From positions 1 to 20,767 of the forward strand of contig JAUXBO010000008.1 of assembly GCA_030619345.1 (NCBI GenBank): a DNA stretch of 20,767 bases, given 5' to 3'. Made by a program: the position numbers and the translations under genes. The notes under the pieces were generated by a model. That model did not search any database and was not told the DNA's origin. It saw nothing but the letters and a program-made list of their open reading frames with translations. This stretch comes from Candidatus Zixiibacteriota bacterium (GTDB lineage: Bacteria > Zixibacteria > MSB-5A5 > GN15 > FEB-12). Positions 6,359-13,222 of the stretch are shown piece by piece. Numbering within the stretch: position 1 is the stretch's first letter; every line of letters begins with the position of its first letter.

Positions 6359-6753
6359 TTCCCGGTACTCATTAACACGATATTGATGATCTCCAACAGT
6401 CTTTCACACGAGAATGGTTTCTTGATAAACATATCGGCGCCTGATTTGAATGAGCGACCCATATCGTCATCACGGTCCTTACCGGTCAGAAAAACGATCG
6501 GGATCGTCGAAAACAGATCGTCTTTTTTGAGCTGGGCACAGATATCGTAGCCGTCGATTCCGGGCATCATTATGTCGAGTAGGATTATGTCAGGATTATA
6601 CTGGCGTATCCGTGTGACCGCATCAGTCGAGTTATTCTCCACCTGTACTTGGAATCCAAATTCGGTCAGATAGGTTTCGATTATCTCAGTGATTTCAGGT
6701 TCGTCGTCGACTACGAAAACTTTGGCGGTGTTGATACTGGTCTTGTACGACAT
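6349..6753 (-). CDS. Receiver-only response regulator (distal of tandem pair)
   Basis: A 134-aa single REC domain with all phosphotransfer residues: acidic pair D16-D17 ('VDDEPE'), phosphoacceptor D60 ('LLDIMMPG'), T90 ('FLTGK') and K112 ('IKKPFS'). No output domain follows, so it works by protein contact, as in chemotaxis-, phosphorelay- or polar-organelle-type signalling. It starts at an ATG with AAGGA seven bases upstream. It is 81 bp downstream of a second receiver gene on the same strand, with no terminator seen between them, so the two are probably cotranscribed. The partner histidine kinase is not in the window. Confidence 0.92.
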   Translation of the reverse strand: MSYKTSINTAKVFVVDDEPEITEIIETYLTEFGFQVQVENNSTDAVTRIRQYNPDIILLDIMMPGIDGYDICAQLKKDDLFSTIPIVFLTGKDRDDDMGRSFKSGADMFIKKPFSCERLLEIINIVLMSTGKSF

Positions 6754-6834
6754 CTATCGGTCCTTAGGTGGCAATCCTATTGGTTCGCTATTTCTTGTTT
6801 TATGATCGGTAAAACTGTCTTTTCCTTTAGTCCG

Positions 6835-7224
6835 CTACGTTCGCGGTGAAAGGGCCATAACAGCCAAACTCACCATATCCTTAAGTTGTTGACCGGTAAA
6901 TGGTTTACAGATGTATGAGGCACCGCCGGAGGCAAAGGCCTTACCATCGTCTTCGGATGCTGAACGTCCGGTAAGGAAAATAACCGGGATTGCGCTCAAC
7001 ATAGGATCCTGCTTCAGCAGTTTGGTAGCTTCGTATCCGTCCAAATCAGGCATGCTGATATCCATCAGGATCAGCTTGGGATTCTCCAGACGGGCTTTCT
7101 CGATCCCCTCATGTCCGCTGCTTGCAGTGATAACATCATAGCCTTCGCCGTTTAGAACTCTTGAAGCTATTTCGCGGATATCGCTATCATCATCTACTAT
7201 TAGTATTTTGGCTTTATCAGTCAT
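6835..7224 (-). CDS. Receiver-only response regulator (proximal of tandem pair)
   Basis: A 129-aa single REC domain: acidic residues D11-D13 ('VDDDSD'), phosphoacceptor D55 ('LMDISMPDLDG'), T85 ('FLTGR') and K107 ('ICKPFT'). There is no output domain. It is clearly related to the next gene downstream but well diverged, particularly in the region after the conserved Thr ('RSASEDDGKAFASGGAS') and in the C-terminal helix, which usually sets partner specificity. A GGAG eight bases before the ATG supports the start. It is divergent from smpB across 186 bp that hold a spaced inverted repeat and a 12-bp palindrome. Confidence 0.92.
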   Translation of the reverse strand: MTDKAKILIVDDDSDIREIASRVLNGEGYDVITASSGHEGIEKARLENPKLILMDISMPDLDGYEATKLLKQDPMLSAIPVIFLTGRSASEDDGKAFASGGASYICKPFTGQQLKDMVSLAVMALSPRT

Positions 7225-7237
7225 AACTAAACTCCAC

Positions 7238-7309
7238 CCTCAACTTTCTAGAAAGCCTTCTTCAAATTCAGCTATATACTCTATCGTCATAGACTGGCCA
7301 AAGTTGAGG
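7238..7309. promoter_or_regulatory. Spaced inverted repeat and palindrome in the divergent regulator/smpB region
   Basis: CCTCAACTTT (7238-7247) and AAAGTTGAGG (7300-7309) form a perfect 10-bp inverted repeat separated by 52 bp. The left arm overlaps a perfect 12-bp palindrome, CTTTCTAGAAAG (7244-7255), about 20 bp upstream of the proximal regulator's start. The arms flank the predicted regulator promoter. This arrangement suggests a looping or paired-site operator, but no protein can be assigned. Confidence 0.4.
7273..7301 (-). promoter_or_regulatory. Candidate promoter of the response-regulator pair
   Basis: On the - strand TTGGCC (7301-7296), a 17-bp spacer and TATATA (7278-7273), each matching consensus at 4 of 6 positions. 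The -35 overlaps the right arm of the spaced inverted repeat. Confidence 0.35.
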
Positions 7310-7410
7310 TGTTATCAAGCACCAGAAAATACTTTATCGCCAATAATCCAAACTGGTTACATACGTTTTTTGGTTTACAATAACAGGTCTGAAAGATTAC
7401 TTAGAGAGTT

Positions 7411-7872
7411 ATGAATGAATCGGCTCAAATAAAATATATTGCCCGTAACCGCAAGGCAAGGCATGATTACGAGATCAAGCAAACGCTGGAGGCCGGGATA
7501 TCCCTGCTGGGCAGCGAAGTAAAGTCATTGCGCGAAGGGAAGATCAACATCTCCGACGCCTACGCTACCTTGGAGTCAGGTGAAGTTGTCCTAAAAAACC
7601 TCCACATACAACACTACAAGATGGCCAACGAGAACCATGATCCATATCGGAATCGCAGGCTGCTGCTTCACAAGAGTGAAATACGAAAGATCAAGGAAGC
7701 TATTGAACAAAAAGGCCTCACTCTTATCCCACTTTCAATATACCTGCGACGAAATCTTGTTAAAATAGAACTGGGGATTGCTCTCGGACGTAAGAAGTAT
7801 GACAAACGTCAGGCCATTGCCAAAGCAGACGCTGACAGAAAGATGAAACGGGCCACCAACCGCAATTACTGA
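7411..7872 (+). CDS. smpB: SsrA-binding protein SmpB
   Basis: Full-length SmpB (153 aa, usual size), which binds tmRNA and delivers it to stalled ribosomes during trans-translation. Signature stretches are all present: 'IARNRKARHDYEI', 'LLGSEVKSLREGKINISDAY', 'HIQHYKMANENHDPYRNRRL', 'LLLHKSEIRKI', 'LTLIPLSIYL' and 'IALGRKKYDKRQ', followed by the basic C-terminal tail that sits in the ribosomal decoding site. It opens a five-gene operon; the amidase gene begins 10 nt after its stop. No tmRNA (ssrA) gene was seen in the window. Confidence 0.97.
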   Translation: MNESAQIKYIARNRKARHDYEIKQTLEAGISLLGSEVKSLREGKINISDAYATLESGEVVLKNLHIQHYKMANENHDPYRNRRLLLHKSEIRKIKEAIEQKGLTLIPLSIYLRRNLVKIELGIALGRKKYDKRQAIAKADADRKMKRATNRNY

Positions 7873-7882
7873 GATAGCACAG

Positions 7883-9364
7883 ATGTTTAAGACTATTTTG
7901 ACAACCCTGATTTTGATTGTAATAACATGTTCCTCTATTTCGGCGGCGGATACAGACGTGTTTATAAGTGGCGGCAAGGAGAAGGTCAGCCGGATAAGAA
8001 TTGACCGAGTCGAATATATCTCTCTTTCGCAGTTAGTCGAGATCCTGGGTGGACGTCTGGATTGGGCCGTAGTCGGACACAAGGTATCTTACCTGACCTC
8101 CAACAATCGATTTGAGTTTCTCATTGATGCACCGTATTTCACGTTGAATGATTCAATTTACAATATGACCTTCCCGGCTCAGTACTTTGAAGGCGACTTG
8201 TATATCTATCCTGAGACGTTCTTTCCGTTTCTGGATCGGGTGTTGGCCCAGAAGATAACCTATAGTAGTTCGCAGAAATCTATTCGTATCGACTCGGAAT
8301 ACTTCAATGTCAGTGACCTGACGATCTCTGCCAAAGCCAACGGCCTGTTGATGGAAATATTCCTGACCGGCGAACTGGCCTATGAGATTTTTATCACTGA
8401 GGGCAACTGGATAAATGTCTCTATTCGGGACGGGAAAATAAATTCGTCAAAGATTCTCTCACGGCGCGATTCGCGTTACATGTATCGCTTGAAAACGCAT
8501 CAGGCGGATGGTTCTGGGCAGATTTCTATGCGGATGAAGCGACCGGTGCAAAACTGGCACCATAAGCTGGCCCTTGACCCACCCCGGATTCAGATATCGA
8601 TTGCGGACTCAGAGTTCAGTATCGACTCTGCGGAATCGAGCCTGGTGATCGGTCCGGATGACAAGATTGATGTAATCGTAATCGACGCCGGTCATGGCGG
8701 CCGTGACTACGGCGCCATCGGTCACGCCGGTACGAGAGAAAAAGATGTGGTGTTGTCAATTGCCAAAGAACTGGCCAAACTGATTCGCAAGGACAAACAG
8801 TTCAAAGTAATCATGACGCGGGACCGGGATAAAACCGTTACCCTTGAACAGCGAGCCGAGATCGCCAACGGTGCGGCTGCAGATTTGTTTATCTCAATCC
8901 ACGCCAACTCCTCGGTGAAAAAAAGAGTCAGGGGCTGGAATGTATTTTTCCTGGCTGAAGCCAAGAACGACTCCGCCCGAGCCGTGGAACAACTTGAGAA
9001 CTCCGCCTTTCTCAAAGAAGGACGTGAGGGTGCGGCCGAAGCCGACGAAGATTACTTTGAGGATCCTATCCTGGGCATCCTGAACGATATGCTGATGACC
9101 GAATTCCAAGCCGAGTCCCATGATTTTGCACTGATGTGTGATCGTGAAATGCGGCGTCATCTTGACATCCCCGCCCGCGGAGTCGACCAGGCCGGGTTTT
9201 ATGTCTTGAACAAAGTGTTTACACCTTCGGTGCTGGTGGAGTCCGGGTTTATTTCCAACAAGATCGAGGAGAAGCTTCTTAAGAACCGTAAGTATCAAAA
9301 AAAAGTAGCGGAAGCGATCTACAAAGCAATCAAACGCTTTCGCGCCAAATACGAAAGCAGATAG
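7883..9364 (+). CDS. N-acetylmuramoyl-L-alanine amidase (Amidase_3), periplasmic
   Basis: A 493-aa exported cell-wall amidase that cleaves the bond between N-acetylmuramic acid and L-alanine. Residues 1-21 are a Sec signal peptide ending in 'SISA'. Residues about 22-250 are an N-terminal region with a copper-amine-oxidase-N-like segment ('GGKEKVSRIRIDRVEYISLS') followed by an AMIN-like beta domain. The catalytic domain has the zinc ligands H271 ('DAGHGG'), E286 ('TREKD') and H340 ('SIHAN'), and the catalytic E453 ('LVESGF'). An insert between 'FFLAEAKND' and 'FALMCDREM' probably forms a regulatory helix over the active site, as in AmiB/AmiC. It lies between smpB and murI with short gaps, so a cell-wall role in the same operon is likely. 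Confidence 0.92.
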   Translation: MFKTILTTLILIVITCSSISAADTDVFISGGKEKVSRIRIDRVEYISLSQLVEILGGRLDWAVVGHKVSYLTSNNRFEFLIDAPYFTLNDSIYNMTFPAQYFEGDLYIYPETFFPFLDRVLAQKITYSSSQKSIRIDSEYFNVSDLTISAKANGLLMEIFLTGELAYEIFITEGNWINVSIRDGKINSSKILSRRDSRYMYRLKTHQADGSGQISMRMKRPVQNWHHKLALDPPRIQISIADSEFSIDSAESSLVIGPDDKIDVIVIDAGHGGRDYGAIGHAGTREKDVVLSIAKELAKLIRKDKQFKVIMTRDRDKTVTLEQRAEIANGAAADLFISIHANSSVKKRVRGWNVFFLAEAKNDSARAVEQLENSAFLKEGREGAAEADEDYFEDPILGILNDMLMTEFQAESHDFALMCDREMRRHLDIPARGVDQAGFYVLNKVFTPSVLVESGFISNKIEEKLLKNRKYQKKVAEAIYKAIKRFRAKYESR

Positions 9365-9393
9365 CGCAACAATTTCATAAGCAAAGGCTGTTA

Positions 9394-10218
9394 ATGTCAA
9401 ACGAGGCACCGATAGGCATTTTTGATTCCGGCGTCGGCGGACTTACTGTCGCCCGTGAAATTTTCGAATTGCTCCCGAGTGAAAATGTAATCTACTTTGG
9501 CGATGTCGGACGAACTCCCTACGGTGGACGTTCCAAAGAGATTATCAAAGAGTTCACGCGGCAGGATATCGCTTTCCTGATGGAGCACAAAGTCAAATTC
9601 ATCATCTGCGCCTGCAACTCGGCATCGTCGGTTGCTCTTATTGACCTGAAGTCGGACTACGAAGTAGAAATGATCGGCGTCATTGAGCCGGGGGCGAAAG
9701 CGGCGGTTGAGCGAACGAAGAACGGCCGTATTGGAATCATCGGCACCCATGCCACGGTCGGGTCGAACGCTTACGCCCGCTGCGTGCATGAACTCAATCC
9801 TGATCTAAAAGTCTTCTCGCTGGCCTGTCCCCTCTTTGTGCCGCTGGTCGAGGAAGGCTATGTTGACAAGGAAGCAACTTATCTAATTGCGCAGGATTAT
9901 TTGCGGACCATGAAAGACGTTGAGATTGACACTCTCGTGCTCGGCTGTACTCATTATCCCCTGCTCAAAGACGTGCTGGCGGATATTATGGGAGATTCGG
10001 TGACATTGATAGACAGCGGTGAAGAAACGGCCCGTGAGGTGTATCGTCTTTTGTCCAAGTCGGAGTTAATTAACCCAGGGATGTCGCAGAGTCCGGTATT
10101 GGAGGGTGAGCATCAGTATTTTGTCAGCGATGTCCCGGATAAATTTGCCCAGGTTGCCACTCGCTTTTTGGGCCGGATGGTCGACCGCATCACCCGGGTG
10201 GATATAAGTAGGTATTAA
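9394..10218 (+). CDS. murI: Glutamate racemase MurI
   Basis: Full-length glutamate racemase (274 aa), which supplies D-glutamate for peptidoglycan. N-terminal 'IGIFDSGVGGLTVAREI' and 'IYFGDVGRTPYGGRS' are typical. The two catalytic cysteines are C74 in 'CACNSASS' and C185 in 'LGCTHYPLL'. The first motif reads CNSAS instead of the usual CNTAS, a conservative change. An AAAGG lies ten bases upstream of the ATG. It is 29 nt after the amidase gene and 12 nt before the nuclease gene. Both neighbours upstream fit growth and wall functions. Confidence 0.96.
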   Translation: MSNEAPIGIFDSGVGGLTVAREIFELLPSENVIYFGDVGRTPYGGRSKEIIKEFTRQDIAFLMEHKVKFIICACNSASSVALIDLKSDYEVEMIGVIEPGAKAAVERTKNGRIGIIGTHATVGSNAYARCVHELNPDLKVFSLACPLFVPLVEEGYVDKEATYLIAQDYLRTMKDVEIDTLVLGCTHYPLLKDVLADIMGDSVTLIDSGEETAREVYRLLSKSELINPGMSQSPVLEGEHQYFVSDVPDKFAQVATRFLGRMVDRITRVDISRY

Positions 10219-10230
10219 AAAGGCACGACA

Positions 10231-11181
10231 TTGAGCTATAAACAAAGTGTCACCGATCAACTTTGGGAATATGCGAAATCAAAGGGCACAGAATTCGCCT
10301 ATTATTTGGACGGGGGAGGTCAGCCGGGAGGTGATCGACCACCTGTCTTTAACAAAAAATACCCATATCTTAATTTGATTGTACCTTCAAGTGTTGACAA
10401 TCTCGAATCTCACAGGAAGGTCCTTCTCGGCAACATCAAAAAGCATCTGTGGTTGACAAGTATGAAGAGTAGCCAGGCCTTAGCCATTAGTGTTTTCGGG
10501 AATCTGAAGTCACAGGACCAAATCGGGATTCTCAATTCCGTCTTAAACAAGGCAGGAGAAAGTCCTTTCGCGGGAATCGACGATGGAGTCCGTCAATTGA
10601 CGCTGGAATATGAAGTTGATAAAGCGGTTCTAAATGAAAGTGATCATGCCCCCACATCGGTGGATGCATTCATAACAGGCAAGCCATCGTTTTACATTGA
10701 ATGTAAATTCACTGAAACTGAAATCGGTACGTGCAGTATGCCGATTTCAAAGACGGACAAGAAGACTAAGAAGAAAAATCCAGCTCAATGCGATGGGAAT
10801 TACAATAAGTCAAACGGGAGCGTCCATCGCTGCCCATTGACTGAAAAGGGGATTCTGTACTGGGAGTTGATACCGAAGTACTTCCAATTGGAAAACGACG
10901 CTGATCTTGGACCGTGCCCGATCCGACATAATTACCAATTGGTTAGGAATTGTCTGGCGGCTGGCGAAACCGGCGGCCGCGTTGTTCTCGTCTATGACGA
11001 CCGCAACCCCAGCTTTCAAGACGGAGGTAAGGGAATGCGGGCATTTCAGTCCTGCAAAGAACTGCTGAGAGAGCCAAGCATACTTCAGTCTGCTTCCTGG
11101 CAACAGATCAATGTTGCTCTCAAAAACTGCGAAGAAACCAGATGGCTCGCTGAAGCACTAACTCAAAAGTACAGATTCTGA
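10231..11181 (+). CDS. PD-(D/E)XK nuclease, PGN_0703-like putative restriction endonuclease
   Basis: A 316-aa protein starting at TTG, with AAAAAGG eight bases upstream. The nuclease core is visible: E128 ('LEYEVD'), D145 ('SVDAFI') and E157-x-K159 ('FYIECKFTE'), in the order and spacing of PD-(D/E)XK enzymes. 'MKSSQALAISVFGNL' (78-92) and 'HNYQLVRN' (233-240) fit what I recall of the PGN_0703 putative restriction endonucleases. Cysteines C158, C168, C187, C201, C229 and C241 cluster around and after the active site and may bind metal or an Fe-S cluster. No methyltransferase, helicase or specificity subunit is nearby. It sits 12 nt after murI and 8 nt before rdgB, so it is expressed with housekeeping genes. 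DNA cleavage is inferred from the motif only. Confidence 0.65.
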   Translation: MSYKQSVTDQLWEYAKSKGTEFAYYLDGGGQPGGDRPPVFNKKYPYLNLIVPSSVDNLESHRKVLLGNIKKHLWLTSMKSSQALAISVFGNLKSQDQIGILNSVLNKAGESPFAGIDDGVRQLTLEYEVDKAVLNESDHAPTSVDAFITGKPSFYIECKFTETEIGTCSMPISKTDKKTKKKNPAQCDGNYNKSNGSVHRCPLTEKGILYWELIPKYFQLENDADLGPCPIRHNYQLVRNCLAAGETGGRVVLVYDDRNPSFQDGGKGMRAFQSCKELLREPSILQSASWQQINVALKNCEETRWLAEALTQKYRF

Positions 11182-11189
11182 GCTAGTCC

Positions 11190-11795
11190 ATGCAATTAGT
11201 TCTCGCGACAAATAACAGAGATAAGATCAGGGAGATGAAGAATATCCTCGATGATCTTCCAGTCACGATCATGACCCGTGATGATTTCCTTGAGTTTCCT
11301 GATGTCGAAGAGACCGGCGACACTCTCGAAGAAAACGCCCGTCTCAAAGCAACAGCGATTGCCGAATTTTGCGGCTTGCCCGCGCTCGCCGATGACAGCG
11401 GACTCTGTGTCGATGCACTTAATGGCGCACCCGGTGTCTATTCATCACGCTACGCCGGTGAGGATGTAACGTACGAGGACAATAATCGCAAGCTGTTAAG
11501 CGATCTGGAAGGCGTCCCGAGAGAAAAGCGGACGGCCAAATTCCAATGCGTTATAACGATTGACTGGGATAATGGTGAGACAGATACGGTGATGGGTGAG
11601 GTCGACGGTTTGATTGCCGACGAGATTACGCCCGGTGGTGGATTCGGTTATGACCCTGTTTTTTTTCATCCGCCTTCTGGCAAGACTTTTTCAGAGATGA
11701 CCCTTGATGAAAAGAACGCAATCTCGCATCGTGGTCTCGCCCTGCAAAAAGTCCGCGACGTTATCATCAACCGCTTGAACAATTCCCGTTCATAA
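11190..11795 (+). CDS. rdgB: XTP/dITP diphosphatase (RdgB/HAM1 family)
   Basis: A 201-aa house-cleaning pyrophosphatase that hydrolyses non-canonical purine triphosphates (dITP, XTP) to monophosphates. Family motifs: 'LVLATNNRDKIREMKNIL' at the N-terminus, 'ALADDSGLCVDALNGAPGV' followed by 'YSSRYAGE', 'GGGFGYDPVF' and 'SHRGLALQKV' near the C-terminus. It starts eight bases after the nuclease gene and closes the operon. The Shine-Dalgarno is weak ('GAGCTAG'), suggesting translational coupling to the preceding gene. A hairpin followed by TTTT at 11821-11850 could end transcription. Confidence 0.95.
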   Translation: MQLVLATNNRDKIREMKNILDDLPVTIMTRDDFLEFPDVEETGDTLEENARLKATAIAEFCGLPALADDSGLCVDALNGAPGVYSSRYAGEDVTYEDNNRKLLSDLEGVPREKRTAKFQCVITIDWDNGETDTVMGEVDGLIADEITPGGGFGYDPVFFHPPSGKTFSEMTLDEKNAISHRGLALQKVRDVIINRLNNSRS

Positions 11796-11820
11796 ATCTC
11801 TGTAAGCTTTTATGTTCAAG

Positions 11821-11887
11821 TCACACTGAGCTTAGTCGAAGTGTGATTTTGCTCGTCATAAGCCATGTCTCGACTAAGCTCGACATG
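11821..11887. repeat. Inverted pair of REP-like hairpins
   Basis: The first hairpin (11821-11846) has arms TCACACT/AGTGTGA around the core GAGCTTAGTCGA; the second (11864-11887) has arms CATGTC/GACATG around TCGACTAAGCTC, the exact reverse complement of the first core. Different arms around one shared 12-bp core, in opposite orientation, is a BIME-like layout. The first hairpin is followed by TTTT and may terminate the rdgB operon. Confidence 0.75.
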
Positions 11888-11910
11888 ACTTGAGGGGTGG
11901 GCGACTTCAT

Positions 11911-12013
11911 TCGGGTAGGGTGGGTCCGTCCTCGGACCCGCCATTGACAGTATTACACTCTCTACAAGTACAAAGGCAGGTCTGAAGATTGAGGACAGAC
12001 CTGCCCTACTCGG
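11911..12013. repeat. MITE-like palindromic element, about 103 bp
   Basis: The ends, 11911-11931 and 11993-12013, are imperfect inverted repeats matching at 16 of 21 positions, with GTAGGG/CCCTAC near each tip. Inside are two hairpins: GGGTCCG-TCCT-CGGACCC (11922-11939) and GGCAGGTCTG/CAGACCTGCC (11975-12005, 10-bp stem, 11-nt loop). No coding capacity is seen. It may be a non-autonomous mobile repeat or an RNA-level structure. Confidence 0.55.
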
Positions 12014-12031
12014 TCTCACAATTATACGCAT

Positions 12032-12059
12032 AAAAAAAGGCGACCCGTAGGACCGCCTT
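12032..12059 (-). terminator. Rho-independent terminator of the dehydrogenase operon
   Basis: Read on the - strand: AAGGCG (12059-12054) pairs with CGCCTT (12042-12037). In RNA the stem extends four more pairs through two G-U wobbles to a 3-nt loop. A run of seven T follows (12038-12032). It lies 23 nt after the dehydrogenase stop codon. Confidence 0.85.
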
Positions 12060-12081
12060 GGTATGATCGAAAGAAACCTAT

Positions 12082-13200
12082 CTACAGTTTAGCCGCGACG
12101 GCCTCGGCCATTTCAAGGGTCGTGTTACTGCCGCCCATGTCGTAGGTGCGGACCTTCCCTTCTTTTATAACCTCGGCGATGGCATTTTCTAAAGCAGTGG
12201 CCTTGCCACTTTCACCGAGCCATTCGAGCATCATCTTGGTCGTCAGCAGCATTGCCATCGGGTTGACCTTGTACTGACCCGCATACTTGGGCGCTGAACC
12301 GTGAGTCGGTTCGAACACGGCGTAGTTGTCGCCGATGTTCCCCGAAGCTGCAAAGCCGAGACCGCCGACCAACTGGGCACAGAGGTCGGAGACGATATCA
12401 CCAAACATGTTCGTAGTGACCAGCACCGAATAATCGGACGGGTTTTTCACGAGCCACATGCACATAGCATCGATATTGGTTTCCCACAGTTCAATGCCGG
12501 GATAGTCTTTGGCAACTTCGCGGGCGGTTCGGACCATAAGGCCCGAAGTTTCGCGCACTACGTTCGGTTTTTCAACCACGGCGACAGATTTGCGTCCGGT
12601 CTTTTTGGCAAACTCAAATGCATCGGTAATAATATTGCGGCAGGCCTTGCGTGTATTTATCCGCAATGAGACAGCGATATCTTCGCCGGGAGTATTGTCG
12701 AAACGGGCCATCTTTTTGTGATTCTTGTTCAGCACCGCACGGACTTCATCCGGCAGCGGGTGAAATTCAATTCCAACATAGAGGTCTTCAGTGTTCTCGC
12801 GGAAGACCACGATATCGATTTCCTCTTTGTAATTCAACGGGTTGCCGGGGTACGCTTTGCAGGGACGAAGATTGGTACGCAGGTTAAATTCCTGCCGCAG
12901 ACGCACGATAGGCGAAGCATACACATGCCCCTTGCCCTGGAGTTCCGGGATAAGTTCCGCCTCGGACTCCTCTTTCGGCAGTGATGTAATTGCGCCAAAT
13001 AGCGCGCAATCAGTCTTCTTGAGCAGGTCCACAGTGCGGTCAGGAAACGGGTGTGCTTCTGTTTTCCAGAATTCCCAGCCGATGTCGCCGTGAATGTATT
13101 CGGCATCAAGATTGATCTTGTCCAGCACGATACGTGCGGCTTCCATAACGCCATTGCCAACGCCGTCACCGGGCATCCAGGCGATTTTATATTTCGGCAT
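12082..13200 (-). CDS. Isocitrate/isopropylmalate dehydrogenase family, probably isocitrate dehydrogenase
   Basis: A 372-aa metal-dependent beta-decarboxylating dehydrogenase. Motifs: 'MPGDGVGNGVM' (N-terminal), 'ASPIVRLRQEFNLRTNLRPC' with a Ser at the position of the isocitrate-binding Ser in isocitrate dehydrogenases, 'FRENTEDLYVGIE', 'VEKPNVVRETSG' with the catalytic Lys, and the metal Asp region 'TTNMFGDIVSDL'. 'HGSAPKYAGQYKVNP' carries the Lys-Tyr pair (K305, Y306) used by NADP enzymes, whereas the tail 'YDMGG' is of NAD type. Reaction: isocitrate to 2-oxoglutarate and CO2, most likely; homoisocitrate or isopropylmalate are alternatives. It starts 22 bp after a PorV-like gene with a GGGGAGA upstream, so it seems to end that operon. 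No leu genes are nearby, which argues against leucine synthesis. Confidence 0.82.
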   Translation of the reverse strand: MPKYKIAWMPGDGVGNGVMEAARIVLDKINLDAEYIHGDIGWEFWKTEAHPFPDRTVDLLKKTDCALFGAITSLPKEESEAELIPELQGKGHVYASPIVRLRQEFNLRTNLRPCKAYPGNPLNYKEEIDIVVFRENTEDLYVGIEFHPLPDEVRAVLNKNHKKMARFDNTPGEDIAVSLRINTRKACRNIITDAFEFAKKTGRKSVAVVEKPNVVRETSGLMVRTAREVAKDYPGIELWETNIDAMCMWLVKNPSDYSVLVTTNMFGDIVSDLCAQLVGGLGFAASGNIGDNYAVFEPTHGSAPKYAGQYKVNPMAMLLTTKMMLEWLGESGKATALENAIAEVIKEGKVRTYDMGGSNTTLEMAEAVAAKL

Positions 13201-13222
13201 TTCTACTTTCTCCCCAAACGGG

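Noticed and set aside
7208..7414. 68-codon frame on the + strand spanning the divergent region
   Set aside because: It overlaps the start of the response regulator and runs through promoter-like sequence; no family match or Shine-Dalgarno.
10231..11795. Complete restriction-modification system
   Set aside because: Only a nuclease-like gene is present; none of the neighbours has methyltransferase motifs such as the DPPY or PCQ signatures.
11816..12031. 71-codon frame on the - strand between rdgB and the dehydrogenase
   Set aside because: It consists entirely of the REP-like hairpins and the palindromic element, so the open frame is a by-product of repeats.
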